From VXLM01 sp034421575 (GTDB lineage: Bacteria; Chloroflexota; Dehalococcoidia; Lucifugimonadales; VXLM01): a stretch of 64,000 nt of DNA. The translations under genes and the position numbers were made by a program. Where the stretch lies: the NCBI GenBank assembly GCA_034421575.1, contig DAOUKG010000066.1, forward strand, positions 1 to 64,000. Reading direction: 5' to 3'. How positions within the stretch are numbered: the first letter of the stretch is position 1; the number at the start of each line of letters is the position of its first letter. Of the stretch, positions 24,814 through 33,429 are shown one piece after another. Below the pieces are notes generated by a model, which saw only the letters and a program-made list of their open reading frames with translations, was not told where the DNA came from and ran no database searches.

Positions 24814-25728
24814 TCAGTCCTCCGAAGTCTCGCCCACATCGTCAAGCCGACGCTTGGCCTCGGCGTACACGTCTCCTGGAAGGGGGCCTTTCATGGTGGC
24901 CACCCGCACGTTCTCATCGAGGTGGGTGACGTTCTGAGTGCCGACAATCGTCGTGTGCATGTCCGGGTGCGACAGGGTGAACCGGAGTATGAAGGCTGTC
25001 CTGCTCTCTCCATGTTCTAAGAGGTCGCCAAGGCGAGCGTCATCGAACGTCTTCCACGCCTCCTCCCGCGTCACTCCCGACACACCCGGTTCGCCCTTGG
25101 CGACGCCGCCACGGATAACTGTGCCGATGCCCGCCGCAGCGGACTGCTCGATGATTCCCTCGTGCTGACGGCTCAGGGCAGAGTAGGGGATTTGAAAGGA
25201 GTCGAACACCCCCATGTCGATGTGGTCTCGAATGTTCGGCAGGCTGGACGACGAGGCGATGAAGCGGATCTTCCCTTTTTCTCTCAGTCGCTGCAGCGTG
25301 TTGATTGCGTCGTGTTCCTCCAGCACCGACTTCGCCGGAGTACCGTGAAACTGGAGCACGTCGAGGTGGTCGGTATTCATGCGACGGAGGCTCTGGTCGA
25401 CCCCTGCCTCCATGTTCTCGGGGCCGTAGTCGTTCCCACCTGCCTCAAGTGCTGAGGGGATCGTTGGGCATCCACACTTGGTTGCGATGAAGTACTCGTC
25501 GCGCCGGTGCGAAATTGCCTTGCCGATGCGTTCCTCGCTGATTCCGTAGCAGACTGCCGTGTCAATGAAGTTGATCCCCGCATCGAGCACCGCGTTGAGG
25601 ACTCTGCCGGAGTGCTCGTCATCTACGGCGCGATCACCGTCGTTCGAACGCAGTTCCATTGCTCCGAACCCCAGCCGCGTCACCTCCATGCCCGTTCGCC
25701 CCAGCACGGCCGTCGGCAGATTCGCCAT
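24814..25728 (-). CDS. Aldo/keto reductase, first gene of the deoxyhexose-type operon
   Basis: 304 residues from ATG at 25728 with GAGGGGCG upstream. AKR motifs: TAVLGRTGMEVTRLGFG, FIDTAVCYGISE (Asp, Tyr), IATKCGC (Lys), LQFHGTP (His). It resembles the AKR at 11665 over its whole length (identical GESRTAFILRF and DVYAEAKRRLD stretches), so the two are paralogues. Some bacterial AKRs act as aldose 1-dehydrogenases that turn L-fucose or L-rhamnose into lactones, and the neighbouring lactonase-like amidohydrolase and mutarotase suggest such a role here. Confidence 0.88.
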   Translation of the reverse strand: MANLPTAVLGRTGMEVTRLGFGAMELRSNDGDRAVDDEHSGRVLNAVLDAGINFIDTAVCYGISEERIGKAISHRRDEYFIATKCGCPTIPSALEAGGNDYGPENMEAGVDQSLRRMNTDHLDVLQFHGTPAKSVLEEHDAINTLQRLREKGKIRFIASSSSLPNIRDHIDMGVFDSFQIPYSALSRQHEGIIEQSAAAGIGTVIRGGVAKGEPGVSGVTREEAWKTFDDARLGDLLEHGESRTAFILRFTLSHPDMHTTIVGTQNVTHLDENVRVATMKGPLPGDVYAEAKRRLDDVGETSED

Positions 25729-25841
25729 GTCGCGCCCCTCCACGTTTTTCGGTATCCTACCATAGGTCTTTCGAGCGACGACACGCCCCGGCCCTTGCGT
25801 GCCCGGCCCCCCTGTAAACGCCTATCGAGGAGCATGCATTA

Positions 25842-27275
25842 ATGTCATCAATAGTGATATTCGCCATCGACGGTCTGCAGCCCTCGCAGGTGACCAAGGA
25901 ACTGATGCCGAACCTCGCGGCGTTCGCATCGGGCGGCGTATTCTTCGAAAACCACCACCCGGTCTATCCTTCCGTGACCCGCGTCAACGCCGCAAGCATC
26001 ATGACGGGCTGCTACCCCGGGCGTCACGGACTCGTGGGCAACAATCTGTCAATCCGCGAATACGACCGGAGCCGCGCCATCATGGCCCTCGTCGATGAGC
26101 TGATGATCGTTGTGGAGAGGACGGGACGCCTGCTCCTGCGACCGACGTTGGCCGAGCTCGTGTCAGCGCACGGCAAGCGGTTCGTGACCGTGGGCACCGG
26201 CTCCAGCGGGAACACCTTCGTCCACAACCCCAAACCGGCGGCTGGACATGGCCGGAGCATCCATCCTGAGTTCACGATTCCTGAGGAGCTAGGTGCCACT
26301 CTAACGGAACGATTTGGCGAGTGGGGCGAGCGTACCGACCCCGACTATGGCCGCAACGAGTACGCGACACGCATCCTCACCGAATACGTGCTGGACGACT
26401 GTGATTTGGCCGTCTACTGGTGCGACGAACCCGACCACGCGCAGCACGCCGCCGGGGTGAACTCGGAGCTGGGAAAGAAGGCGCTTGCCGTTGCGGACAA
26501 GGCATTCGGGAGCATGATCGACCACCTCAACACGAGCGGACGGATGGACGATACCGACATCTTCGTCGTGTCGGACCATGGCTACTCGACTTCGCGGGGT
26601 CTCGTCGGCATCGAGTCGCTCGTCAGGACGGAATGCCCTGTTCCCGTCATCATGGGGACGAACGGGGCAACGGTCCTCTTCTGGGTGCCTGACAGAAACA
26701 CGGATGACGTTGACCGGCTGGCAGAGTGGCTGATGCGGCAGCCCTGGACAGGCGCGGTGACCGTACCAAACGCTCATGGCGGAATCGAGGGAACGCTGCC
26801 CTCACGATTGGTGGGACTGGAAGGGGAGCGCGCGCCCGACCTAGCGATGTCCTTCACGTGGGACTCCGAGCCAAATGCCGTAGGCGTGCCCGGACTTGCC
26901 TATACAGCGGGTCAGCCGGTCGGCCAGGGCGATCACGGCTCGCTCAGCAAGCACGAAATGCGAAACACGTTGATCGCGGGAGGCCCCAGTTTCAAGAGCG
27001 GAATCCACGTTGAAAGCCCGACGGGAAACGTCGATCTGGCCCCGACTGCATTGAGAATACTTGGTCTGCCGGGCGGGGAGTCGATGGACGGGCGTGTCTT
27101 GGAAGAGGCCCTCGCCGGTGGCCCGGACCCAGAGTCTGTCGAATCGACGACTGAGACCTACCGTGCCGAAAGAGAGCTTGGCCACGCTCGATACCGGCAG
27201 GAGATAGTCGTATCGAGAGTCGGCGCCACAACCTACGTGGACCAAGGAAATGCCGAACGCCGCATAGCTTCGTAG
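25842..27275 (+). CDS. Alkaline phosphatase superfamily protein (type I phosphodiesterase/nucleotide pyrophosphatase)
   Basis: 477 residues. Two-metal alkaline phosphatase fold: Asp in IFAIDGLQPSQ, nucleophile Thr in YPSVTRVNAASIMTG, Asp and His in WCDEPDHAQHAAG, Asp-His in VVSDHGYSTSRG and the last His in GQGDHGSLSKHEMRN. These fit nucleotide pyrophosphatase/phosphodiesterases or phosphonate/sulfate ester hydrolases. No signal peptide is seen. GAGGAG upstream of the ATG. It is divergent from the deoxyhexose operon and convergent with the amidohydrolase cluster. Confidence 0.9.
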   Translation: MSSIVIFAIDGLQPSQVTKELMPNLAAFASGGVFFENHHPVYPSVTRVNAASIMTGCYPGRHGLVGNNLSIREYDRSRAIMALVDELMIVVERTGRLLLRPTLAELVSAHGKRFVTVGTGSSGNTFVHNPKPAAGHGRSIHPEFTIPEELGATLTERFGEWGERTDPDYGRNEYATRILTEYVLDDCDLAVYWCDEPDHAQHAAGVNSELGKKALAVADKAFGSMIDHLNTSGRMDDTDIFVVSDHGYSTSRGLVGIESLVRTECPVPVIMGTNGATVLFWVPDRNTDDVDRLAEWLMRQPWTGAVTVPNAHGGIEGTLPSRLVGLEGERAPDLAMSFTWDSEPNAVGVPGLAYTAGQPVGQGDHGSLSKHEMRNTLIAGGPSFKSGIHVESPTGNVDLAPTALRILGLPGGESMDGRVLEEALAGGPDPESVESTTETYRAERELGHARYRQEIVVSRVGATTYVDQGNAERRIAS

Positions 27276-27282
27276 CCGGCGG

Positions 27283-28428
27283 CTAGCGCAGGTACGGCTT
27301 ATACTCTCGTCCGGACTTGACTGTCGTGACGTGGCTGATGCGGCGGGTTGCCTCGACGGTGCGTCTCCGTCCGGAGTCGCTCAGCAGGAACCGTCCCTCT
27401 TCAAGCCTGGAGATCGTAACGTCCCCGATTGCGTCCGGCCTGATGGTGCCCAACTCGTCCGACTTGCCGATTGCCCCGGCAGGAGCCGTGGTGCCGAGCC
27501 GAATGACCTCTGCGAGTGGGATTCCCAGATGCAGGAACTTCGACAAGGTCGTATGCAGGTCATAGACCGGCCCATCGACGTTCTTGAAGTGCAGGTCGCT
27601 GCTGATCGTGTCAGGGAAGAAGCTTTGTGACATCGCACGTTCCATCGTCTCGAACGAAAAACTCCCGCTGCCATGCCCCACGTCGAATATCACGCCGCGC
27701 TCCTTTGCCGCCCACGCCTCTTCAAGCACGTTCCCCTCGGAGTCGAGTATTCCGTTCCCGCCCGGGCTGTACCTGAACGAGTGTGTGAGCACGTCTCCCG
27801 GACGAAGCATCTTCAGGCGCTCGGCTACCGGGATGCTCGTGCCGCCGAGGTGGAGCATGAAGATGCCATCCATCCCCTCCGCGGCTTCAATCGCCCGCGT
27901 GAGCACCTCCCGGTAGTCCTCAGCGGGCAGGGGAGGAATCCGCGCCTTGACGCCCACGACGACATCTCGGTGCTTTCGTCCCATACGCACCGCTTCGTCG
28001 ACGTTTGCCCAGCGAGCATCTTCGAGTCCGGCGTATCCGACGACCATGCCCATGGCGGAGATGTTGAGCAGGGCGAAAATGCGCGTCTTCGTCCGCTCGA
28101 TGACGTACTCTCGGAAGGCGGGGAACGTGTTCGCGCCCGATGACCCGGCGTCCACGACCGTCGTCACGCCGCGAGCTATGTGTACCGTGTCGGGGTCGAT
28201 GCCGTAGAAGGATGCTCCCCAATAGTCGTGAGTGTGGAGATCGATCAGGCCGGGAGTGACGAGCATCCCGCGCGCGTCGATGGTCTCGACAGCCTCGTGA
28301 CCGGGAATGTTGTCCGCAACGTGCGCGACCTTCCCGCCGGCAAAAGCCACATCGCGGACGCCGTTGATACCCTGGGAGGGATCGATGACGTGGCCGCCGG
28401 ATACTATCAGATCGTATTCAGGTGCCAC
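27283..28428 (-). CDS. Amidohydrolase/deacetylase family metallohydrolase, paralogue 1 (downstream)
   Basis: 381 residues from a GTG at 28428, overlapping the stop of paralogue 2 by 11 bp. N-terminal beta-sandwich (YDLIVSGGHVIDPSQGING) and TIM barrel with metal ligands in GLIDLHTHDYWG, VVGVKARI (Lys position), FMLHLGG, VLTHSF and SSDLHFKN. Composite C-terminal domain ends with VTTVKSGREYKPYL. The family includes dihydroorotase-like and D-aminoacylase-like enzymes; the substrate is unknown. It is the last of three tandem homologues. Confidence 0.86.
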   Translation of the reverse strand: MAPEYDLIVSGGHVIDPSQGINGVRDVAFAGGKVAHVADNIPGHEAVETIDARGMLVTPGLIDLHTHDYWGASFYGIDPDTVHIARGVTTVVDAGSSGANTFPAFREYVIERTKTRIFALLNISAMGMVVGYAGLEDARWANVDEAVRMGRKHRDVVVGVKARIPPLPAEDYREVLTRAIEAAEGMDGIFMLHLGGTSIPVAERLKMLRPGDVLTHSFRYSPGGNGILDSEGNVLEEAWAAKERGVIFDVGHGSGSFSFETMERAMSQSFFPDTISSDLHFKNVDGPVYDLHTTLSKFLHLGIPLAEVIRLGTTAPAGAIGKSDELGTIRPDAIGDVTISRLEEGRFLLSDSGRRRTVEATRRISHVTTVKSGREYKPYLR

Positions 28429-29575
28429 GGAGCCAGGAACTATAGATGCGTCCGCTCTTGACGGTCGCGACGTGCGTCAGTCTCTGCGACGATGTGACCG
28501 AGCGTCCGATCGAGTCGGTCAGGGTGAACGAGCCTTCGTCGATGCGTGTGATTGTCGCATCACCGACCGCGCCGACCTTCAGAGTGCCGAGACGGTCCGC
28601 GACTCCCATGGTCTTGGCCGTCTCCGCCGTCGTAAGCGCGATGACGTCGTACAAGGACATGCCCAGCCACATGAGCTTGGAGACAGTCGTAACCTGGTCG
28701 AAGACGGGTCCGGCGACGTTGTACAGATGCAGGTCGCTGCTGATGTTGCCGGGCCGGAACCCGTCAGCAAGGGCGCGCTCGGCAACGTCGAATGAGAAAC
28801 TGCCGGCGCCATGCCCGATGTCGAAGACGACTCCGCGTCTTTGATGTTCCCTGAATGAGTCCTTGACCTTCCCCGCGTCGTCGAGGATGCCCTCGGAATG
28901 TCCGTGATACGTGTGGGTGACCACGTCGCCCGGTCGGAGCATCTCGATGAGCGACTCCAGCGGCGAGTGGGTCTTGCCGACGTGGATCATCACAAAGCCG
29001 CCGATGGCCTCCGCCGCCTCGATGGCCCGTTTCAGCGATTCCACGTCGTGCTGCCGCGTGATGTCCTGCGAAAGTCGCGCCTTGATGCCGACGATGCGGT
29101 CGCGATTCCCACGACCGACGCGGACGGCCTGAGCGACATCGGCATGCCGCAGGTCTTCGAGTTCGCCGATGTCGTTGGAGATCATACCGGTCAGGGAGAT
29201 GTTCAGCAGGGCATATAGTCGGGTCTCCGCCCGGTCGATCACGTACCGCCTGAATGCAGCGAAGGTGGCTGCTCCCGCCGATCCCGCGTCGACAGCGGTC
29301 GTGACTCCTTTCGCGATGTTGGTCACATCGGGGTCGATTCCGTAGTGGGAGACGCCCCAGAAGTTGTGGACGTGGAGGTCGATCAGACCCGGAGTGACAA
29401 TCAACCCGGTCGCGTCGAAGCTCTCAGCCGCGTCGTCTTCGGAGATGCCGGGCGCAACCGAGGCGACATTGCCATTTACAAACGCAACGTCTGCCGGGCC
29501 ATTGACGCCTTGAGCCGGGTCTACGACTGTTCCGTCTTTGATGAGAAGGTCGTACAACGCTCTTGTGCTCTCCAA
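28418..29575 (-). CDS. Amidohydrolase/deacetylase family metallohydrolase, paralogue 2 (middle)
   Basis: 385 residues from TTG at 29575; a second TTG at 29557 has GGAGAG upstream, but the N-terminal YDLLIKDGTVVDPAQG plus preceding residues align with paralogue 3, favouring the longer form. Metal-ligand motifs GLIDLHVHNFWG, IVGIKARL, FVMIHVGK, VVTHTYHG and SSDLHLYN are complete. It overlaps the next gene by 11 bp. Between it and paralogue 3 lies a 180-bp spacer packed with family B repeats. Confidence 0.84.
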   Translation of the reverse strand: MESTRALYDLLIKDGTVVDPAQGVNGPADVAFVNGNVASVAPGISEDDAAESFDATGLIVTPGLIDLHVHNFWGVSHYGIDPDVTNIAKGVTTAVDAGSAGAATFAAFRRYVIDRAETRLYALLNISLTGMISNDIGELEDLRHADVAQAVRVGRGNRDRIVGIKARLSQDITRQHDVESLKRAIEAAEAIGGFVMIHVGKTHSPLESLIEMLRPGDVVTHTYHGHSEGILDDAGKVKDSFREHQRRGVVFDIGHGAGSFSFDVAERALADGFRPGNISSDLHLYNVAGPVFDQVTTVSKLMWLGMSLYDVIALTTAETAKTMGVADRLGTLKVGAVGDATITRIDEGSFTLTDSIGRSVTSSQRLTHVATVKSGRIYSSWLRGT

Positions 29576-29589
29576 GAATATCGCTTTAG

Positions 29590-29745
29590 TACCTGTGCTT
29601 CGACAGGCTCAGCACGAACGGAGACTTTGTGCGCGGTTCCTTCGCCTTGAGTCTATCGTCTTAGCACCTATACATCGACAGGCTCAGCGAACGGTCAAAA
29701 GTAGCAGAACGTTCGCCCTGAGCTTGTCGAAGGGCAAGCCCGCGT
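29590..29745. repeat. Family B repeat cluster B2
   Basis: Three copies of the core in the spacer between paralogous amidohydrolases: TTCGACAGGCTCAGCACGAA (from 29599), ATCGACAGGCTCAGCGAACG (from 29674) and, inverted, CGTTCGCCCTGAGCTTGTCG (from 29710). The last two face each other and would form a strong hairpin of about 20 bp in RNA. No coding capacity. It could act as a transcript stabiliser or attenuator within the operon. Confidence 0.6.
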
Positions 29746-29757
29746 GACTCCGATGAC

Positions 29758-30903
29758 CTACTTATTCCAGTCCCGGTACAGCTTGCCGTCCTTGACCGTC
29801 TCGACGGAGTTGATCTTCCTGGTCGCGGAGGTTGACTTCCGTTCGGCGTCCATGAAGGTGTAGTCGCCGTCATCTACAGAGAGAATGCTAACGTCGGCGG
29901 TCGTCCCCACGGCCAGCGAGCCGAGATCGTCGGCGATGCCCATCTTCTCGGAGGGCGCAAGCGTGCTCAACCGGACAACGTCGTCGAGGGGGATGCCAAA
30001 GTGCAGGAACTTCGACATGGTGGTCACCTGGTCGTATACAGGGCCCTCAACGCTCAGGGTGCTCACGTCGCTGCTGATCGTGTCGGGATAGAACCCCTGT
30101 GAAAGGGCCGTCTCGATCGTGTCGAACGAGCAGCTTCCCCCGCCGTGTCCCACGTCGAACACGATCCCCTGCTTCTGTGCCTCGCGTATCTCGTCGGTCA
30201 CCATCCGGTCGGCGCTCACGACGCCGCCCCATTGCCGGAAGGCATGCGTCACCACGTCACCGGGACGCAGGTGCCTCGTCAGCGTCTCCAGGGGAGTCTC
30301 GATATCCCCGACGTGTACCATGACCATGCCGCCGAACATCTCCGCCGCGGCTATCGCGCGCTTCAGGGCGTCTAGCTTGTCGTCGAGGAAGATGGTGTGA
30401 TGGGAGAGACGCACCTTGATGCCGAGCACGAGGTCCGTGTTTTCTCTTCCCATCTCTCCCGCGTCCTCGACCCGCGCCCATCGCATGTCGAACAGCTCAC
30501 CGATAGAGGGCGAGATTATTCCCATCGCGGAGATGTTGAGAAGCGCATAGAGCCGCGTGTCCGAACGCTCCATGACGGTGCGGCGAAAGTGAGGGAACGT
30601 CCTCGCGCCGGAGGAACCGCAGTCCATGGCCGTGGTCACGCCGCGCGCGATGTTGATGGCGTCCGGTTCGAGCCCATAGCAGCATACGCCCCAGTAGGCG
30701 TGCATGTGCATGTCGATCAGCCCCGGAGTGACGACCAGGCCCTCCGCGTCGACCACTCTCCGGGCGTCGCCGCCAATACTCTCCTCAATTGCCGCGATCT
30801 TGCCGTCCGCGATTGCCACGTCGCGAACACCGTTCAGCCCGAGCGCGGCGTCGATTACCGTTCCACCCCTGATGAGCAAGTCGTACAATTTGGTACCCTC
30901 CAC
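29758..30903 (-). CDS. Amidohydrolase/deacetylase family metallohydrolase, paralogue 3 (upstream)
   Basis: 381 residues from GTG at 30903. Same architecture as its two neighbours: YDLLIRGGTVIDAALGLNG, GLIDMHMHAYWG, VLGIKVRL, VMVHVGD, VVTHAF and DVGHGGGS. A difference: where the others have SSDLH, this copy reads SSDVSTLS, so one conserved His position is lost, and DLHTH has become DMHMH. It may have altered metal content or substrate. It is divergent from birA with 72 bp between the starts. Confidence 0.84.
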   Translation of the reverse strand: MEGTKLYDLLIRGGTVIDAALGLNGVRDVAIADGKIAAIEESIGGDARRVVDAEGLVVTPGLIDMHMHAYWGVCCYGLEPDAINIARGVTTAMDCGSSGARTFPHFRRTVMERSDTRLYALLNISAMGIISPSIGELFDMRWARVEDAGEMGRENTDLVLGIKVRLSHHTIFLDDKLDALKRAIAAAEMFGGMVMVHVGDIETPLETLTRHLRPGDVVTHAFRQWGGVVSADRMVTDEIREAQKQGIVFDVGHGGGSCSFDTIETALSQGFYPDTISSDVSTLSVEGPVYDQVTTMSKFLHFGIPLDDVVRLSTLAPSEKMGIADDLGSLAVGTTADVSILSVDDGDYTFMDAERKSTSATRKINSVETVKDGKLYRDWNK

Positions 30904-30975
30904 CTAAGCCGGTGCGCTGCGAAAACGGCGTTAGTGTATCATGCCGCGAGACCATCGTAGACGGGCCTGAGAGAG

Positions 30976-31752
30976 ATGTCCGACCTAGACCTCAAACGCA
31001 TCGAGCGCGGCTTGCACGACTGCGCCGTGGGTCAAGACATCCACTTGCACGATACCCTTGAATCGACCATGGACGAAGCCAAGAGCCTGGCGGAGCGGGG
31101 AGCGCCTGAGGGTACCGTCGTCATTGCCGAAGAGCAGAGGGCGGGCAGGGGACGTTTCGAGCGTTCATGGGTGTCCGAGCCGGGTAAGGACCTGCTGTTT
31201 TCCGTCGTGTTCAGGCCCACCGCAGCACAAGCGCCCTACGTCAACATGGCTGCGGCGCTTGCCGTATGGACGACCGTCGGCGAGGCGACGGGACTCGACA
31301 CAACCATCAAGTGGCCCAACGACGTGAAGCTGGAAGGACGCAAGGTGTCGGGTATCCTGGTGGAGAGCACGATGTCGCGGACGGGCATCGAGTACACGGT
31401 GCTTGGGGTGGGGCTGAACGTCAACTCCGCTCCCGCTGAAATCCCTGAAATTGCCCCCATCGCCACGAGCATGTACCTTGAGACCGGAAGGACGTTTGAC
31501 CGCTCAGAAGTCCTCATCAGTGTCCTTAGAGACTTGGACGGTAATTTGACGCGAATACGAGCGGGACATTCCCTGAGAGCGGAATGGGCTTCCCGCTTGG
31601 AGACCCTTGGGCAGAGCGTCGTCGTACGATGGCGGAAGACCAAGGACGAAGGCATGGCCACCGGCGTTGACGAGATGGGCAACTTGCTTCTGACGAAGGC
31701 GGACGGAACGACGAAGTCTATTGTAGCAGGCGAGGTAACGCTCCAGGCATGA
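30976..31752 (+). CDS. birA: Biotin--[acetyl-CoA-carboxylase] ligase
   Basis: 258 residues; lacks the N-terminal DNA-binding domain of E. coli BirA, so it is a group I ligase and not a repressor. The catalytic signature GRGRFERSW binds biotinyl-AMP, followed by IKWPNDVKLEGRKVSGILVES, and the C-terminal SH3-like domain has WASRLETLGQSVVVRW. It activates biotin with ATP and transfers it to the carboxyl carrier protein. The next gene starts inside the stop codon (ATGA overlap at 31749), so the membrane glycosyltransferases are translated from the same message. Confidence 0.93.
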   Translation: MSDLDLKRIERGLHDCAVGQDIHLHDTLESTMDEAKSLAERGAPEGTVVIAEEQRAGRGRFERSWVSEPGKDLLFSVVFRPTAAQAPYVNMAAALAVWTTVGEATGLDTTIKWPNDVKLEGRKVSGILVESTMSRTGIEYTVLGVGLNVNSAPAEIPEIAPIATSMYLETGRTFDRSEVLISVLRDLDGNLTRIRAGHSLRAEWASRLETLGQSVVVRWRKTKDEGMATGVDEMGNLLLTKADGTTKSIVAGEVTLQA

Positions 31753-33362
31753 CCTCTGAAGCATCAAAGAGGCGTTTCCTAGAGTGCCCTTGGTGTGAGT
31801 ACGCCAATGCCATCGATTCACAGTTCTGCGGCAATTGCGGACGGAGCCTGGTCTTCCCGGTGCAGTGTCCCTTCTGCGGGCGCGAAAATCCCGAGGAGAA
31901 CGCCTACTGCGATGCCTGCGGTGCTCTCCTCGACGAAACGAAGCGAGTTCTGCCTCCGCCCTCCGGCCCGAGTAACTTGGTCCGTTTGCAGGGCGGCGTC
32001 CGTGAATTCGGTCTCCAGCATTGGGCGATCATAACCCTGGCGGGCATAACCGCGCTGGCTCTCTTCATACGGCTGTTCTCACTCACCGACATTCCCCCAA
32101 ACCTGGTACCCGACGAAGCCGACAACCTGATTACGGTCTACCGCATCATGGCGGACATCGGCCCCGGCTTCTTCGAGCTGGACTGGAAGCCTCAACCTGC
32201 ATTCAGCGCCTACATGATGGGCTGGTTCATGGGACTCTTCGGCGAGACCATTGTCGCGATGCGGTTGCCGAGCGTCGTGCTGAGCACCGCGTCCATCCTG
32301 GTCTTCTACGTGGTTGCCCGCCAACACGGAGTGGGGAGGCCGGCTGCGCTGGGGGCCACCTTCCTCCTAGCGACGGGAGTGTGGTATCTGCACTTCTCCC
32401 GAAGCGGCTGGGAAAACGCTCACATAGGCCTGTACGCGCTGTCCGCCATGCTGGCACTCAGCGCAGCTATCAAGAGCAAGAACATGCGGGCAAGCCTGGC
32501 GCTTTTCGCGGCGACGGGACTGTTCGCTGCGCTTGGACTCTACGGCTACACCAGCGGACGCGTGATCATTGTCGCCCTCCTGGCATACCTGCCCTTCGCC
32601 TTGTTCCTTCATCGAGAGAACAGAAAACCTCTCTTGATCGGTTACGGCCTAATGTGCGTGACCGCGTTCGCACTCTTCTGGCCTCAGCTCGACAACGCCC
32701 TTGACGATTGGGACAGCTTCAATCGCCGCGTCCATGTTGTCTATGTCCTCAGTGAAGAGAACCGCCTGAAGTTCGGCGGCAGGGACGACATGGAAATTAT
32801 CGCCCTTCAGACGTGGAACAACGTCAAGGGCTTCATCCTGCTGGACACGGGCGTGTCCAATGTGGGGCTGAACTCGCGTTACATTCCGCCGAATCACGGC
32901 CTCCTCGACAGGTTGACGGCGTTACTGTTCTGGCTTGGTCTCGTGGTCTCGGTCTTCAGGTGGCGGCAGGCGCTCCTGTGGTGGCTGTTCTTCATGGTGA
33001 TGATATTCCCCATACAGGTGTTGGGCAGCGGAACGCCGGACGCCGCCCGTGCCGTAGGGGCCGTTCCCCTGTTCTATCTCTTCATCGCCCTCGCTCTCGA
33101 CTGGCTGTTTGGTCTCCGCTACACCAGGGACCAGTGGGCTATCAAAGCTGCTGCAGTCGCGATCCTCGTATTCATCGCCTACTTGAACGTCTCAGGCTAC
33201 TTCGAGTGGATGGAAAGTCCGCACGCGGCAGCGGTGCGACAGCCCGCCGTGGACGCCGACGAATTCGAGTCGTGGCAAGCGCTGCAGAAGGCCGCCGCCG
33301 AGGCAGGGCGGGGCGGATTCAACGTTGGTGAATGGCTGGAAATGAAGGAGCGCGGCTTCTGA
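31749..33362 (+). CDS. Double zinc-ribbon protein fused to a GT39/PMT-like membrane glycosyltransferase, copy 1
   Basis: 537 residues. Residues ~12-62 contain two zinc ribbons with four CxxC pairs (CPWC, CGNC, CPFC, CDAC). After a Pro-rich linker the protein becomes a polytopic membrane protein with about 10 segments. The first loop has LVPDEADNLITVYRI, the acidic DE motif of GT-C transferases such as PMT/ArnT, and a later loop has YIPPNHGLLDRLTALLFW. Such enzymes move sugars from polyprenyl-phosphate donors. The zinc ribbons would be cytosolic. The fusion is unusual; role unknown. Overlaps birA by 4 bp and precedes a homologue. Confidence 0.8.
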   Translation: MTSEASKRRFLECPWCEYANAIDSQFCGNCGRSLVFPVQCPFCGRENPEENAYCDACGALLDETKRVLPPPSGPSNLVRLQGGVREFGLQHWAIITLAGITALALFIRLFSLTDIPPNLVPDEADNLITVYRIMADIGPGFFELDWKPQPAFSAYMMGWFMGLFGETIVAMRLPSVVLSTASILVFYVVARQHGVGRPAALGATFLLATGVWYLHFSRSGWENAHIGLYALSAMLALSAAIKSKNMRASLALFAATGLFAALGLYGYTSGRVIIVALLAYLPFALFLHRENRKPLLIGYGLMCVTAFALFWPQLDNALDDWDSFNRRVHVVYVLSEENRLKFGGRDDMEIIALQTWNNVKGFILLDTGVSNVGLNSRYIPPNHGLLDRLTALLFWLGLVVSVFRWRQALLWWLFFMVMIFPIQVLGSGTPDAARAVGAVPLFYLFIALALDWLFGLRYTRDQWAIKAAAVAILVFIAYLNVSGYFEWMESPHAAAVRQPAVDADEFESWQALQKAAAEAGRGGFNVGEWLEMKERGF

Positions 33363-33429
33363 TGCGTAGGGTATGTCAGACCTTCGTGTTTCAGCCGACC
33401 GGCGTGTTGAACAGGCAGGAAGTGCGCTC

